From Episyrphus balteatus (Eukaryota; Arthropoda; Insecta; Diptera; Syrphidae), in assembly GCF_945859705.1 (NCBI RefSeq), contig NC_079137.1, positions 62,714,552 through 62,778,551 on the forward strand: a DNA stretch of 64,000 bases. Direction: 5' to 3'. Positions 34,951 to 47,227 of this stretch are shown piece after piece. The translations under genes were made by a program, and so were the position numbers. Positions within the stretch are counted from its first letter, which is position 1. The number at the start of each line of letters is the position of its first letter. The notes beneath the pieces were generated by a model. The model had not been told where the DNA came from and did not search any database. It saw only the letters and a list, made by a program, of their open reading frames with translations.

Positions 34951-37900
34951 AATTGTCCTCTGACCAAAGCAGGGGGAGAAAACACGATTTTGCCAAATTT
35001 GGGCCCAAATTACACGCTCAAAATTACTGTCGCATCGTAAGAAAATCACACTTTTTAAACTGGTTTGTACACAACTTTGACTTCTAAATAGGCGATACAC
35101 ATGTTATGTACAAGTAGGTATTGGACAATGAACCCCATATTAAGCTATAAACACATGACATTACAATATAAAATTTTTTTTTTAATCCGCTCCATTTTGG
35201 TTACCAAAAAGAAATAATAAACTCGTATATACAAAATAATCTCTAACGATTTTGTATTTCAAATTAAAATAATTTCAATGAAGCCTAAAGCGTGATGATA
35301 ATGTCATATGGATATGTGAAATAGAAATATACATCTAACAAATGACAGAAAAAAAAAATTTCATTCCGCACATTAGATCATTCCGAATTAAACGCATATT
35401 CATTGCCAGCCCACGCGTCTCGCTCGAGACACCAGAAAAGATTAATTGGCATAAAAGGGACAGGCCGACACCAGAACACAGCGATATCACCATCAGCAGC
35501 ATCATACAGTCCGTCCTTCATTGGTTTTGTATTTTGTCAGTTTATGTACTCTAATAGGACAAGTATTGGGCTCATTGCAAAAAACAAGCAATTGTTTTCG
35601 ACTTAAAAAAAAAATTCAAAACGTTTTTATTTATAAAATAAGAAATCAAATTTTCTGGGTAAAAGAAGGTTGAATCGAAACTTGTCTTAATAATAATTGG
35701 TAAATTATTTTATCCACAAATTACGCTACCTCTAAAAAAACTCAGTTTTTTTTAACTTTTTAAAATTTGGAATATTTGAGTTATTTTATAACCAAAAAGC
35801 ACTACCGTTGGTTGAAAAATTGTTATTATAAAACTAATTTCTATTTTTTTTTAAAGTAACAATTTAACCACAAAATAAACCAATTGTAAGATCAATTTTT
35901 CATTTGTAATTAAACTGATAAAAGTGGAAGTTCTACTGTGAAAGCATTGAAATAAGTTATTTAAAAACCGATTCGCAAATTAGAATTGACAACGTGACAA
36001 ACAATCAGCTATTTTATAACCATTTTAACATTATCCTTAATTTTTTTAGTATTCAGCCAACACAATAAGATATTTTTAATGAACAGTTTGAAAAGGGTTT
36101 TTTTTCTAACCTTTAAAACTATTTTTTTAGTAGTAAAAATATAAACAAATTTAAAAAAAAAAGTTTATTTAACGGTAAAAATACAAAAGAATTTTTAAAA
36201 CTTAATTTTTAAGTAGGTTTTTAAAATACAAAAAAAAAAAATGAGAAATTATTTAAAGAAAAGGAATTCTAGTACTTGGTTTGTATTAACCGAAATACAA
36301 CCAGCAGTTACAAAATAACCAATACCTAACCATTTTATGACCGTAGTTATTCCGAGTTACATTATTACCACGGTAATCCCGTTACTTGGCTTAGTAACTT
36401 AAGATACTAGACAAACCAATCTAAACTCTAGATTTTTTTGTTTGAAACCTGGTTTTAAAAATAAGGAACTGAAGGCAAAGCATTAAGCTTTTGCAGTAAC
36501 TACTATATTACAACCAATATAATAAGCTAGATTTACAAAAATCTAGTTTTGAACTTGATGGCTAGAATTGGTTAAAAATTAACCAGAAAATTGAAAAAAA
36601 AATTACTTTAATGTAAAAATTAAACACGGTCTGAAACACAGGTTGGACAAAAGAATTTTTGTAACCATATTATAACACAGGTTGTTAAAATACTACCTAG
36701 CAAATTTTTTTAAAATGATCTCGGCTTTTATATAAGGTTTGTTTTTTACCAAAAATTTACCCAAAGTTACAAAATAACTTATTTCTAACCATTTTATGAC
36801 CGTGGTTGTTTCGAGTTATATTTCATTATAGTTAGGTTTGTTGCTTGGGATACTAAAATTTGCACCCTTTTTATGGCCTTATAAGAAAAAATCATCAAAA
36901 GCAACTACTAACGACCCATTCGTTGATTTTATTTTAATGTCCCAACATCTATATATGAGCAGAGAGAGATAAAAAAAAAACCTGTGATAATAATTTTAAA
37001 TTTGATTCGAAAAAGGCTATAACTTTCATTTTGCGTCATCCTATATGACAGTGACAGCCCAGTCACCCCTCCTCTTTTCCGCCTCACGCACAACAATTCA
37101 CAGTCAAAATGACAATAGCAGCAGGAACACCCTTGATGTGCTGTGCAGCAGCTATAAACTGAGACAGAGAGAGAGAGTTATATAAGAAGCTTATAGCTGA
37201 AGCTGCTGTTATATACCATGTGGATGGCAGTTTTGAACGTGAACGTGTCTTATGGCGCCAATGTCAGTCGTTTGGATAGGAATAATGTGCCCGCGCTTCT
37301 ATGGAAATGTTGAACAATTTAAATGAAATTAATCAAAAGCGACAACGACCAAAAGCAACGCACGACGACAACGACGACGACGGGGCACGATAGATTTGTT
37401 TTCGCTTTTTATTGTTGTCTATCTCGCCTTCTTTATGCATTTGTCTATCTGTATTTTTTCTGCAATTGAAATGCGATTTGTGTCAAGAGAAGGAAAAAAA
37501 AACAGCAAAAAAAAAATCAATTGATTGGATTCAACTTTATAATACATAGAAGATTGCTTGGTCAACCATATTGACATCTAATCGATATGGCTATTAGGCT
37601 CTTATGACGTTTATGAGACTCAAATTAGAATGAGTTTCCGCATAGTACTTAGCTATCTTCATCGATGCATCTATTCAACTCATATCGTTTGTATCTGGAT
37701 ACCAGATACGTCAAGCCTTATTTGCAGCTAAAGACTGTGAAAATAGATACAAAAAAAATATATAAAGTCACATGATGACAGTGAGTGATGGTTCAAGAGA
37801 CGACCGACCGGACGATGTCTGTCGCCGGTGCATCGTGCTCGACGTTGATCGTCGAACGTGTTCGATATTCGATCTGACTCGACTTGTGGCCTTCATTTCG

Positions 37901-38298
37901 CTTTTCAAATTAATATTTTTGCATCTTAATAGGCTGGTTTTTTCTCATTTCATGGCTACACTCTGCGTCAATTGATTAAAGCTATTTTTTTTTAAATTCT
38001 TTTTTAACATATTTGTATCGAAATATTTCGAAAACGTGACTTAGTAGCTAAAAATGGAAAACAGATTTGAGTTCAGCTTTTGAATCTCTATTAAAAGCCG
38101 TTTTTTTTTAATTTTAGAAAATTATACACTTTCGATTTTTTTTAATTATCTCGAAATATATCGATCCAAAAGAAAACATTTTTTAGATAATATTTGTAGA
38201 TAATTAAAAATACTATTAACTTTGTAACGATTAGTTTTAAACAAACCTTTAAGTTAAGAAAGTTGTAAGACAAAACAATAACACAAAAATTCAAGATA
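34951..38298. other. Noncoding DNA with a direct duplication and a GC-richer patch
   Basis: No gene is supported. 36308-36356 and 36772-36822 share 'ctaaccattttatgaccg' and flanks, a 464-bp spaced duplication. 37050-37420 and 37770-37900 are GC-richer (CGACGACAACGACG runs, GACCGACCGGACGATG) and could be regulatory or 5' untranslated DNA. A 67-codon frame at 37772-37975 shows no family signature. Confidence 0.5.
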
Positions 38299-38576
38299 GC
38301 ACACAGTGGTGCATTTGGTGCTTTTTAGCGTCAAAAGTCATCTGCACGGCCATTTCTTGGCGAAATTTCATGAAATTTGGTACATCCGAAGTCGAAAAAA
38401 ATCTATGACGTCACGTTTTTTAGATAAAAGAAGTTCAAAAAGAATGTTTATCTATGAAACAAGATGTCATAGATTTTTGTCGACTTCGGATGTACCAAAT
38501 TTCATGAAATTTCGCCAAGAAATGGCCGTGCAGATGACTTTTGACGCTAAAAAGCACCAAATGCACCACTGTGTGC
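38299..38576. mobile_element. 278-bp foldback element
   Basis: Arms of about 115 nt (38299-38413 and 38462-38576) are almost perfect inverted complements, starting GCACACAGTGGTGCATTTGG and ending in the reverse. The spacer is 48 nt. A 103-codon frame (38306-38617) runs across it and is a by-product of the palindrome. The CACAGTGG end is hAT-like, but no 8-bp duplication is seen. Confidence 0.88.
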
Positions 38577-38920
38577 ACTGTGTGATTACCGAAAAAATAA
38601 ATTCTCAGTTTTATTGAACATTGAAATTTTTCATTATGTCATGTTTTCTAATATTTACCTTTAATTAGAAAAGATGTCAAAATGGTGCTAATTTAAAAAA
38701 AAAAATATCCATGAAATAGCGTAATAAGAGGTCTAAAAGTCTGTTTTACTAATTTGGCACTTTTTGGTTTTTTTTTTTTCAAAAATTGTAATTTTTTTAA
38801 TGGAATATGAATCTATGAATTCTTTATTTAAGATCTAAAAACTTTATGACCTGAATAAAGCCAAATTTCTAGCTAATATACTATTTTGAAAAAGAAAATT
38901 CTTTTTAAAGGCTTATTCTG
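38577..38920. other. Noncoding DNA between foldback relatives
   Basis: AT-rich. No gene is recognised. Confidence 0.5.
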
Positions 38921-39040
38921 GCCGCCGCCATTTTGGAGCCGCTATATCCTTCAGTGTAAAAAATTTCATGACATTTCGTCAAAAAAATGGCCGTGCAAAT
39001 GAATTTTGACGCCAAAAACATCAAAGGCACCACTGTGTGG
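38921..39040. repeat. Partial relative of the 278-bp foldback
   Basis: The end phrases 'atggccgtgcaaatgaattttgacgc' (split here as ATGGCCGTGCAAATG and ATTTTGACGCC) and GGCACCACTGTGTGG match the right arm of the element at 38299-38576 with substitutions. A CACAGTGG end at 60036 is a weaker relative. Confidence 0.65.
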
Positions 39041-40310
39041 CGGTGTATCTGAACTTATAACAATTTTTTAAAATAAGTATTTATAATTTTTGGGAATCAA
39101 GTGTCCCATTGTGTCCAATTTTAAATAAATCCAAATTAGTTAAGAAAATGACAATGACTCTATTCAAGTGATTCGGAGTGTATTAAACTTCTATTTTCAT
39201 TTTAAGATTGCATAATAATTAAGTTTGTGTTATTTTAGTTTGTTAGCAAGGTGCAATATACAGCTGTAGAGTAGACACTCATAATCTAATATAAAATCCT
39301 GAAATACTTTTTCAGAAACTAAACAAAAACCAGTTTACAACTTACTCACAACTGGAAAATGGTTCAATCTAAAACCGAAATGTAAGTTTTAGTGCTTCAA
39401 TAATAATAATTGAAGTGTGTATAATCGACAAAATGAGAGGAAAGTTGATAGTTTGGTTTTTTTGGGTTTAAGGTTTATTGTGTGCGGTTGTTGTTTTTGG
39501 TTTTGGTTTGGTTTATTGTTGGAGAGAAACAACGTGTTGCAATTATATACGTCTGTCAGCACTCAGCATGAGAATTACAATGATATTTGTTTGTGTGTAG
39601 GAGTAATAATCGATATTCGCAGATGGTTTTCGGCGGTAAGTTCAAATGAAAATTTAAGACAATTTGCCAACCACAGGAGTTAGATGCTTTGTTATATTGA
39701 AACAGATGTCTGCGAGGTAATTGAATAGGTTTTAGGACTTGGGTAGATTTTTTTTTTGTTTTGTGTACAGGAAGGAACATTTAGTTGAAATTTTCGTCAC
39801 TTATACCATTTTGCTGGAATTAAGTAGTTTTTTGCAACACGATCATATATCACCATTGTTTTCTTTTTGTTGGAAAATATAAGTTGTAAGGACTTACATT
39901 TGTTTGAAATTTTGAAGAATTCTAGTTTTATTTATGAAATAATAAAATTTAATAAAGAGACCGTAAGGATGAAAAGTAGCTTCATTAATGAAAACTATAG
40001 TTTTTAATGGCTTATAAGAAAAATATTTTTTTTTTAATTTTGTCATGATTCATTAGTAAAATTTGTCAGCCTTTTTTTTAAATAAAACGAGGTTTTTGTA
40101 AAATATTTAAAATTTAGTTTTGTGTTATCATTTATCAACTACGATGTTTTCAGCAAATTACCTTATAATAAACATTTTGGTACGCGAGTTCTTTTTAAAA
40201 AAATATTGCATTAAAGAATGTCGATATTGAAAATATCGTTCTTGTAGCTATTGTTCTTTAACATTTAACATGTTTGTGAAAAGTTACTTACTAAAAATTT
40301 GTAGATTTTC
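39041..40310. other. Noncoding DNA
   Basis: AT-rich with some GT-rich tracts (39470-39520). No gene is recognised. Confidence 0.5.
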
Positions 40311-41262
40311 TTACTTGCGATATAGGTACCTACTATATATCAAGTTATGCATTCGTACAAAATCAAAAAGTTAAGATAACATTTTTCCATGACATTACGA
40401 TGGTAGAGAATGGTACTTGTCATATACCGATTTTAGTAAAATTGAAATATCTCGAAAACGGCTCCAACGATTTTGTTTAAAAAATTCAAATGTTAGTATT
40501 AAGTTAAGGTCTATCTTGTAATGAAAAAAATTTTTTTTGAAAATCATTATTAACGGTACCTGCCATATAACCGCTTTTTTTTCCAAATCCGATTATCTCC
40601 GAAACTACTGATTCGATTTCAACTAAACTTTTTGTGAAGAAGTACTTATATAATTTAAATATAAACCAATAATAAAATTTCGAAAAAAATAATTTTTGGT
40701 TTTTTTTTAAATTTTGAAATTTTTGTTTGAAAAATCAAATTTTCGAAAACGGGATATTGAATTTTTTTGAAATTTTGTTTTTAGATGTTGATTAGTGATT
40801 TCTACTAAATGGTTTACCAATTTTATTTTAAAACTTTTTTTCCAAAAAATTGTTTATACAAAATTAGTTTTTTAAAAACGGCTCTAACGATTTTGAAATT
40901 TTTTTTTTCTAAAAATGCATCTTAACACGTTGATTGCCACCGAACAAGAAAAAAGTATCCCCTGGGTGCCAGCCGTGAACGTTTGTTTTAAACGTATCTT
41001 TCTGTGTCTTTAGTTTTAAGTAATAAGTGTTTTTGATGTGTTTTAAAAGTGTGACCACCGTATGGTCACATGGCAGTCAACGTGTTAATATATCAATCAA
41101 AACTGCATACTTGTTTTGGATTGCAATTTGATTTCAGATTTTATTTTATTTAAAAAAAAAAACGAATTTTTAATTTTTTCTCCAAATTTCTATATAAAAA
41201 GTCTTAAAAATTTAAGCAACTTTAACAGCAAGTTCGTGCATTTTATTTTTTTTTTTTTTTCA
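40311..41262 (-). repeat. R2 element, copy B (inverted)
   Basis: Reverse complement of 19395-20262, from TTACTTGCGATATAGGTACC to the A/T run near 41250. The hAT-like terminal CAGGGTTGTAAAA of copy A is eroded here. A 159-bp element interrupts it at a TTAA. Confidence 0.78.
40922..41088. mobile_element. 159-bp piggyBac-like miniature element within R2 copy B
   Basis: CACGTTGATTGCCA at 40926 and the complement of CACGTTGACTGCCA ending at 41084 form terminal inverted repeats with one mismatch. TTAA flanks both ends (40922-40925 and 41085-41088). R2 copy A has a single TTAA at the same place (19586-19589), giving the empty site. An inner hairpin TGTGACCA/TGGTCACA lies near 41050-41070. It is unrelated in sequence to the CCCTTTCG family at 1355 and 54005. 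Confidence 0.9.
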
Positions 41263-44200
41263 AATAGGTTGAAATAAAGTTTTTGATAATATTTTTAATT
41301 CAGTTTGTAGCATTCGAACATTATTTACTGTATAAATAAACATGCTTGGCAAAGGCAATTTTTTTTTAGACACTCACTAGATAGCAGTATAGATCAATAT
41401 TTAGAATCACTGTATGTAGATACGTTGCAACTTACCTAATGCTTACGAAAGCTATAATTTTTGCAACGGAAAAAAATCATTTTGGGCCTCAATGCCTTCT
41501 ATAAAAACTTCATGTGAAGTCTTCCATACAAAAATTTTAGTTTTTTTTTAAGATAAAAAAATCTTCTTTAATGAATTAGAGCTCCAAAAAAAATATGCAA
41601 CTTTATGCATTTGTTTTAAACGATTTAGAATAAATAATAAAAAAAATAATTTTCTAAAGTTGTTTCTCTATTTTGTTGTTGTTTTGTTGTTATTCTATTT
41701 TATTATTTAAACCAAAAATCTGAAAATTCATTTTTCAATCCAAAAATTTATTTTTGAAGTAAAGAACTGTTGAAATTGAGAGAAAAAGTCAAAAATTTAA
41801 TAAAATAAAAGGTTCTGTCGGAAATATCGCTAATAATGATTTCTTCTTTCATCAAAAAAAAAAAAAAAATCTTCTACAAATATGTAGGTACTTCATTTTG
41901 TTATCAAAATTAATCAGCTTCTGTTAAAAATAAACTTATGTATTTACTTTTATATGTAAAAAGGTACTTTCATTCCCGAGTTATTGTAAAGCATTTAAGA
42001 AACTCTTGTGAAAAAAGTATTTCTCTGTACGTGACAGTTTACATTTTGTTTATTTTTAACATAATATTAATATTTCATGTTATTTAAGAAAATTCACGTG
42101 ACACTAAATTTAAGATAGATTTGTCTGTATGTGAGTGCAATATGCAATTTTAGGGTTAATTTTTCTCGATTTTGGTGAAGTTGAATTCTTGGTTTTTATC
42201 GCTTTTTTTTAGTTTAAGGGAAAAACAATGTTCAATATCGTTTAGCTCACATGCTAAGAACTTTTACACTTTGCGGAAAACATATACCTTGTACATACAT
42301 ATATGTAAAATTGTAAATGTATGAAAATGGTAACAACTATTACTTAAACACCGCAATGTTTTTTACAGCTGCTTCGTGTCTTTTGCACACAAAAAAAGAT
42401 AAAACTTTTTTTATCAAATTTGGAATCAAAAACCTCTAGAGAAAATTTTGTCATTTACCCTTTGAACAAACTTGGACAATTCAAAAAATTTCCATTTAAA
42501 ATAAAACCCCTTTTTATTTGCCGACTTAAACAAAAAATTTGGTACCTACTCTACAGAGATAATCCCCCATTGAAGGGATTTTCCCAAAAAAATGTCTTTA
42601 AATATACTCTCACTGCAAACAAAACGCGTCGGTCGGATCTATCGCATCTTCTTAAGCCGTAGAGACTACTCAACCATATTTCTCACCATATATTTTCTGT
42701 CTACCATCGATATCGTCGATATAACCCATTCTAATATAAAAACGTCACGATTCTAATAATCAAAGGGCTTTCATTAAAATCCATTCAAACACAAAACAAT
42801 AACCCATAGCGCACGAGTGCTATCGATTCGCTTACTAACTTTTGACAAAAACAAAAAAAAACAATAACAATGAAAGAGAAATAAAAGAAAGAAAGAGGAA
42901 AAAAAAACTACGTTCTGGTACGTTCCACATTGACAAAAGGGCTTCCCTTTTCAACATCAGTCGATTTCGTTGTCGGTTGTCGTCGTCGATAACAATGAAC
43001 CACACTTCCCGATATCCTCATACCTATCTGCCTTCTACTTCGTCTGCCTATTCATTGTAACGATTTTACAATCAGCATCATCATAAGAAGCAGCAGTCGT
43101 AGCAGCAACAGCATCACAAAAAGAGGTGAAAACTTTATGTGTCACAGAACACCAAAATCACGGATACAACATTATGGTCTTTCTAAGCTACGCGACATCT
43201 CCACCAGAGCGAGCTAAAAGAGAGTTATGGGAATGGAAATAGGGTAGAGGAGGGTCTATATGCAAACTCCATAAAGTAATCTCCCCCCCCCCCCCCAACT
43301 TTTTCTGTCATATGCACAAAATAGAGAAAAAGATTTTCTGTGTGAAGCTTAATGCAATGCATTTGTTACTTTTTCCTCTGTGATGCTTATGAGTTATGAC
43401 AAAGAAGAAAGATACATTTTTCCATATGCACATTGCACCATACGTTTTTACTTATATAAGTTTTGTTTTCATCTAGGTTTTTCAGTTTCATTTTTTTATT
43501 TCATATTTTTGTGACTTTTTATTCTGGAATAGACCAACGACCGGCAAACAGACAGATTGCAACATCAGCAGCAACAGCCTAAGAATAAAATAACAACAAC
43601 AACAAAAAAATGATACTCCTACTGAATGACAGATGAATCTGGAAATTATTCCATTTGCTATCTCTCCAGCTTAGCACTACTAGAATACAAGAACTACTCC
43701 GACCAACCAACAGTTCGACCGACCAACCGACACACCATGGAGATAAAGTCGAGGCAAATCAAGCAGCAACACACACTCACACACTCATTCCTAAAACATA
43801 CTCAACGATGACAACTCTGAGAGGCTATAAAACCCAGGCCGAGTCGACCTAAAACTATACTCGAAGGCACAACTATACAAATACACCCAATCCAAATGAT
43901 GTACCATGTTATGATGATGTGTGTTGGGTGGGTTTGGTGTGGTGTGGTGATGGGACTCCCTGAGCCTAACTAGAGTTGGCTGGCTGTGGCTAGAGAGATG
44001 GATGATGACGATTTTTGTAGTTTATTCACTCACCATTGGGAGGAGGTTCAATGACATCTTCTCGCCGCAAGAGACATTCACCGAGCAAGCAACAGCATCA
44101 AAAAGAGAGATGTTCTACTTTTTTTTTTAATGTTTTTTGTAAGGAGAATTTCACTAGAATATTAATTGCCGCTTTAAATTAACGACTAACATTTTAAGCT

Positions 44201-45456
44201 TGTATAAAGCTTGTATAAAGCTTGTTTTAACTTCGTTAAAGCTTCGGTAATACTTCGTTGTTTCGAAAAAGGAGAACGTTGTAAAAAATTTTGAGCTATT
44301 TAAATCACCTTTTTTCCACAAGTCTTACCGAAGTAGTTTAACATGACGAGAACTAAGATATTTAATTAATTTGAAATCGATAATTGCTCGTTCCCAGTTC
44401 TTTAATCACTTGTAGCTAAACAACACAGTACTTCCTTTACCGAGGTTTGGTTAAGATACTTAAGCGACCAAGCAACTTTTTATAAGCTGTTATGACTCGC
44501 ATGAGAGGGTCGATTCTAATGAAATAAAAAAGCCTTAGGTATAGAGGTCTTATAGAAGCTTTAACATATAACATTTAATTTTTTATTGTTGACGAAAGTT
44601 CTGAACTTCAATTGCTCAATATAATGCATGAAAAACAAGGCTTTGTGTTCACTTTTGAATTTTATAACTCAAGAAATAAGCCAAATTAATTAAAAGCAAG
44701 AATTTTTTGGAACTCATTGAATAACCTCCTTGGAATGAAACTCTAAATAGAAACCTGTGAACATACAAAAATGGAAGTTCTGAATTCCCTGCGGGCAAAT
44801 CTAGCAAAAGATCTGTTGGGAACTCTCTAGGTTCTTTAAAGAAAGATCATTAGAATTCTTAGCGGAAACTTCGGTTTTAAAACGGCCAACGGGGCAAAGT
44901 CAGCGAGAAAAATTGATAAAGTAACCACAGGAACTCCTTTTGGTGGAAGAGAGAAACAACTCTAATATCATTCTGAAAAGCTAAAAAAAAAAGGGCTTAG
45001 GTTTATGTAATTCCAAGACCAAGACCATTATAAATGGGAAAACCAGTATTTGAAGGTGACTTACAGTATGGCGCCTACGTAGAATGTGTTACGACCATCA
45101 TTGGTAAGCAACAAAACGTTTAGACAGGAGATACCTTTACGTAAAGCCCCAACAGGCTCCTCAAGAAAACATTCCGGAACCCATGCTTACAAAAATTAAA
45201 AACTCTAGCACTGAACATTCCTATTTTAAGGAAGTGATCTGCCTAAGGAGTGCTTTTTCTTCGTGATTCGCATGTAATTTTGATGAAAAAAATGAGTGTG
45301 AACTATAAGAAACGAAGTGTAAAATTGATGAGTGCATATGTGAAGTGAAATCTTATTACCGATCAATTTTTTTTTTTTTTTTTAATATAATTCATACATT
45401 TTACTTCAAAAAAACACAAAGCACCTTGAAAATATTGCAAATTCAGATTTTTTATT
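41263..45456. other. Noncoding DNA
   Basis: No gene is supported. 42600-44120 has mixed composition with ATCGATATCGTCGAT (about 42707-42721), GTC/AGC microsatellites and a run of 14 C (43283-43296). AAGCTTGTAT is repeated near 44198-44226. 44150-45350 looks single-copy and has no gene-like frame. Confidence 0.5.
43283..43296. repeat. C14 homopolymer
   Basis: Fourteen consecutive C in a genome region dominated by A and T runs. Its length is liable to sequencing error. Confidence 0.8.
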
Positions 45457-47227
45457 TTTGACGTGATAACGTCTTATAAATCGATCAACCATGACAGCCA
45501 CCACAAAAAAGTGACGCCATTTTCTAACGTTACACTCTCGCACATTCGCAGTGCGGCAAAAAAATTTCAATTAAAAATTAAAAATAAACTATTACAGATA
45601 CAAAAATCTTCTATAGCTTATTTGAAAGATAATAACCTAAAGTTTAATCCAAATAAATGATTTTTAAAAATTCCGTCATTTAATAGGGTAAACAGAGGTA
45701 AAACGGAAAGATGAAATTTGGGCTAAAATCTAAACGCGAAGTCGTAGAGAATTGATTTTTTTTTTTGCTATAGATAGATAGATTAATTTAAGAATAACTG
45801 CATTTAAGAAAAAATTCTAAAAAATTTTGAAACTAAGCTATAACGTTTTGTTTGAACGTTATACACGTGATGGGGCTATGACAAAATGATGATTTTTTGT
45901 AAAGGATGCCAGGTGAAAGATGAGAGAAAAAAAATTAGGCGTCTAATACGAAATATGAATTTTTGAAAAACACCTTGTTTTTTAGGGGTATTTTTGGGTC
46001 ATTTTTGATTTTTAGTTTTTTTTTACAGCGTTCAAAAAATCTCAAACTTATAGGACATGTAGGTTTTGCATACATGTGCAAACTTGGAATCGTTAAGTGA
46101 GTTTTTACTGAATAACGGAAGAAACAAGTTTTAAAAAAACACTTTTTTTTACCGTTTTTAACCGATTTTCATCGTTTTTCATTTTTATCTTCATTGGACA
46201 GTGAAGTTGTTAATAGATACAGGGATAAAGTATGTAAAGTAATGATAGACCATGACTACGACTATATGTGTGCGACTATATGTTTCAATCATTTTCGTGA
46301 ACACAATTTTGAGATAACGGTAAAATTAAATTTTAGAATTCAACAGGTTATAACTTTTGACCAAGAGCAGATAGAAATTTTATTAAACTTTTATGAACAT
46401 CCTGATACAATTACCTTTCATTTGGTATATCACACATAACGGTAGACTAACTACAAGCAACACAATGTTAAATCAAGAAACTTGCGAAAAACTGTTTCCC
46501 CCCGAACAGCCACCAGTGTGGGAAGTACCGTAATCTCAGTCTGGAAATTCGACATGGTTGACTTTAAAAAATTCTAACTTCTCTTGTAGGCATCTTTTGA
46601 TACGTCACATGAAAGGTGAAATAATAAGCTTTCACATGGTATATATTTTTTATAGGTTGTCAAACAAAAAAATTGATTCCATAGCCTGAGAACATAAAAA
46701 TTAATGTTTTTTTTTTTGCTTTTTTTAATGAAATTTGATCGAGTTCAAAAAATTCTAGCTCTATTTGTAGATGTCTCATAGACCTGATCGATATATATAT
46801 TCTGAGCTAAGACAACAAGCTTTCAGATGGTATAAAATTTTGTATAGGTTGTTAGGAAAAAAAATGGAATTAATGACGTGAGAAGATAAAAATTCATGTT
46901 TTTTTTTATTTTTTTGATAAAAATGATTGTTTTCAATAAACTAATTTTATACTTTTTGCGCATTGTAAAAATTTAATGATTGTATTCTTAAGAAGAAATA
47001 CTTGGCTTTTAAATTGCATAATTTTTTTTTGTAAGCTTTTAAAATAAAAAAAATTAATACAATGAGAAAATAAAAAAGGTATTTTTTTTAGCTTTTTCTT
47101 GTAAATTATGATTGTATGAAATAAGTAAACGCTTCAATTGACTTATTTTAAACAAAAGCACATAACCTGTTTTCTGACGACGTTATCACGTAAAATCATC
47201 GTCCGTAAACCAGCTTTACAGACAACC
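45457..47227 (-). repeat. R1 dispersed repeat, copy B (inverted)
   Basis: Reverse complement of 15019-16600 without the 251-bp insert. It runs from TTGACGTGATAACGTC (45458-45473) to GACAACC (47221-47227). At 46421-46435 it reads TTTGGTATATCACAC, the empty site. It has additional length at 46740-47130 with two similar blocks ('aataagctttcacatgg', 'caagctttcagatgg'). The 81-codon frame at 46194-46439 is not coding (see rejected). Confidence 0.8.

Noticed and set aside
38306..38617. 103-codon frame
   Set aside because: It lies in the arms of the foldback element, so the palindrome explains the open frame.
46194..46439. 81-codon frame in R1 copy B, with a matching frame ending in YHT-stop in copy C
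   Set aside because: I compared 43 aligned codons between B and C. Differences fall about equally on first, second and third positions (12, 12 and 10), which is neutral drift, and copy A has in-frame stops.
15019..47227. One giant palindrome or inverted duplication
   Set aside because: Repeat pairs do not share one centre and the DNA between them does not match, so they are separate dispersed repeats.
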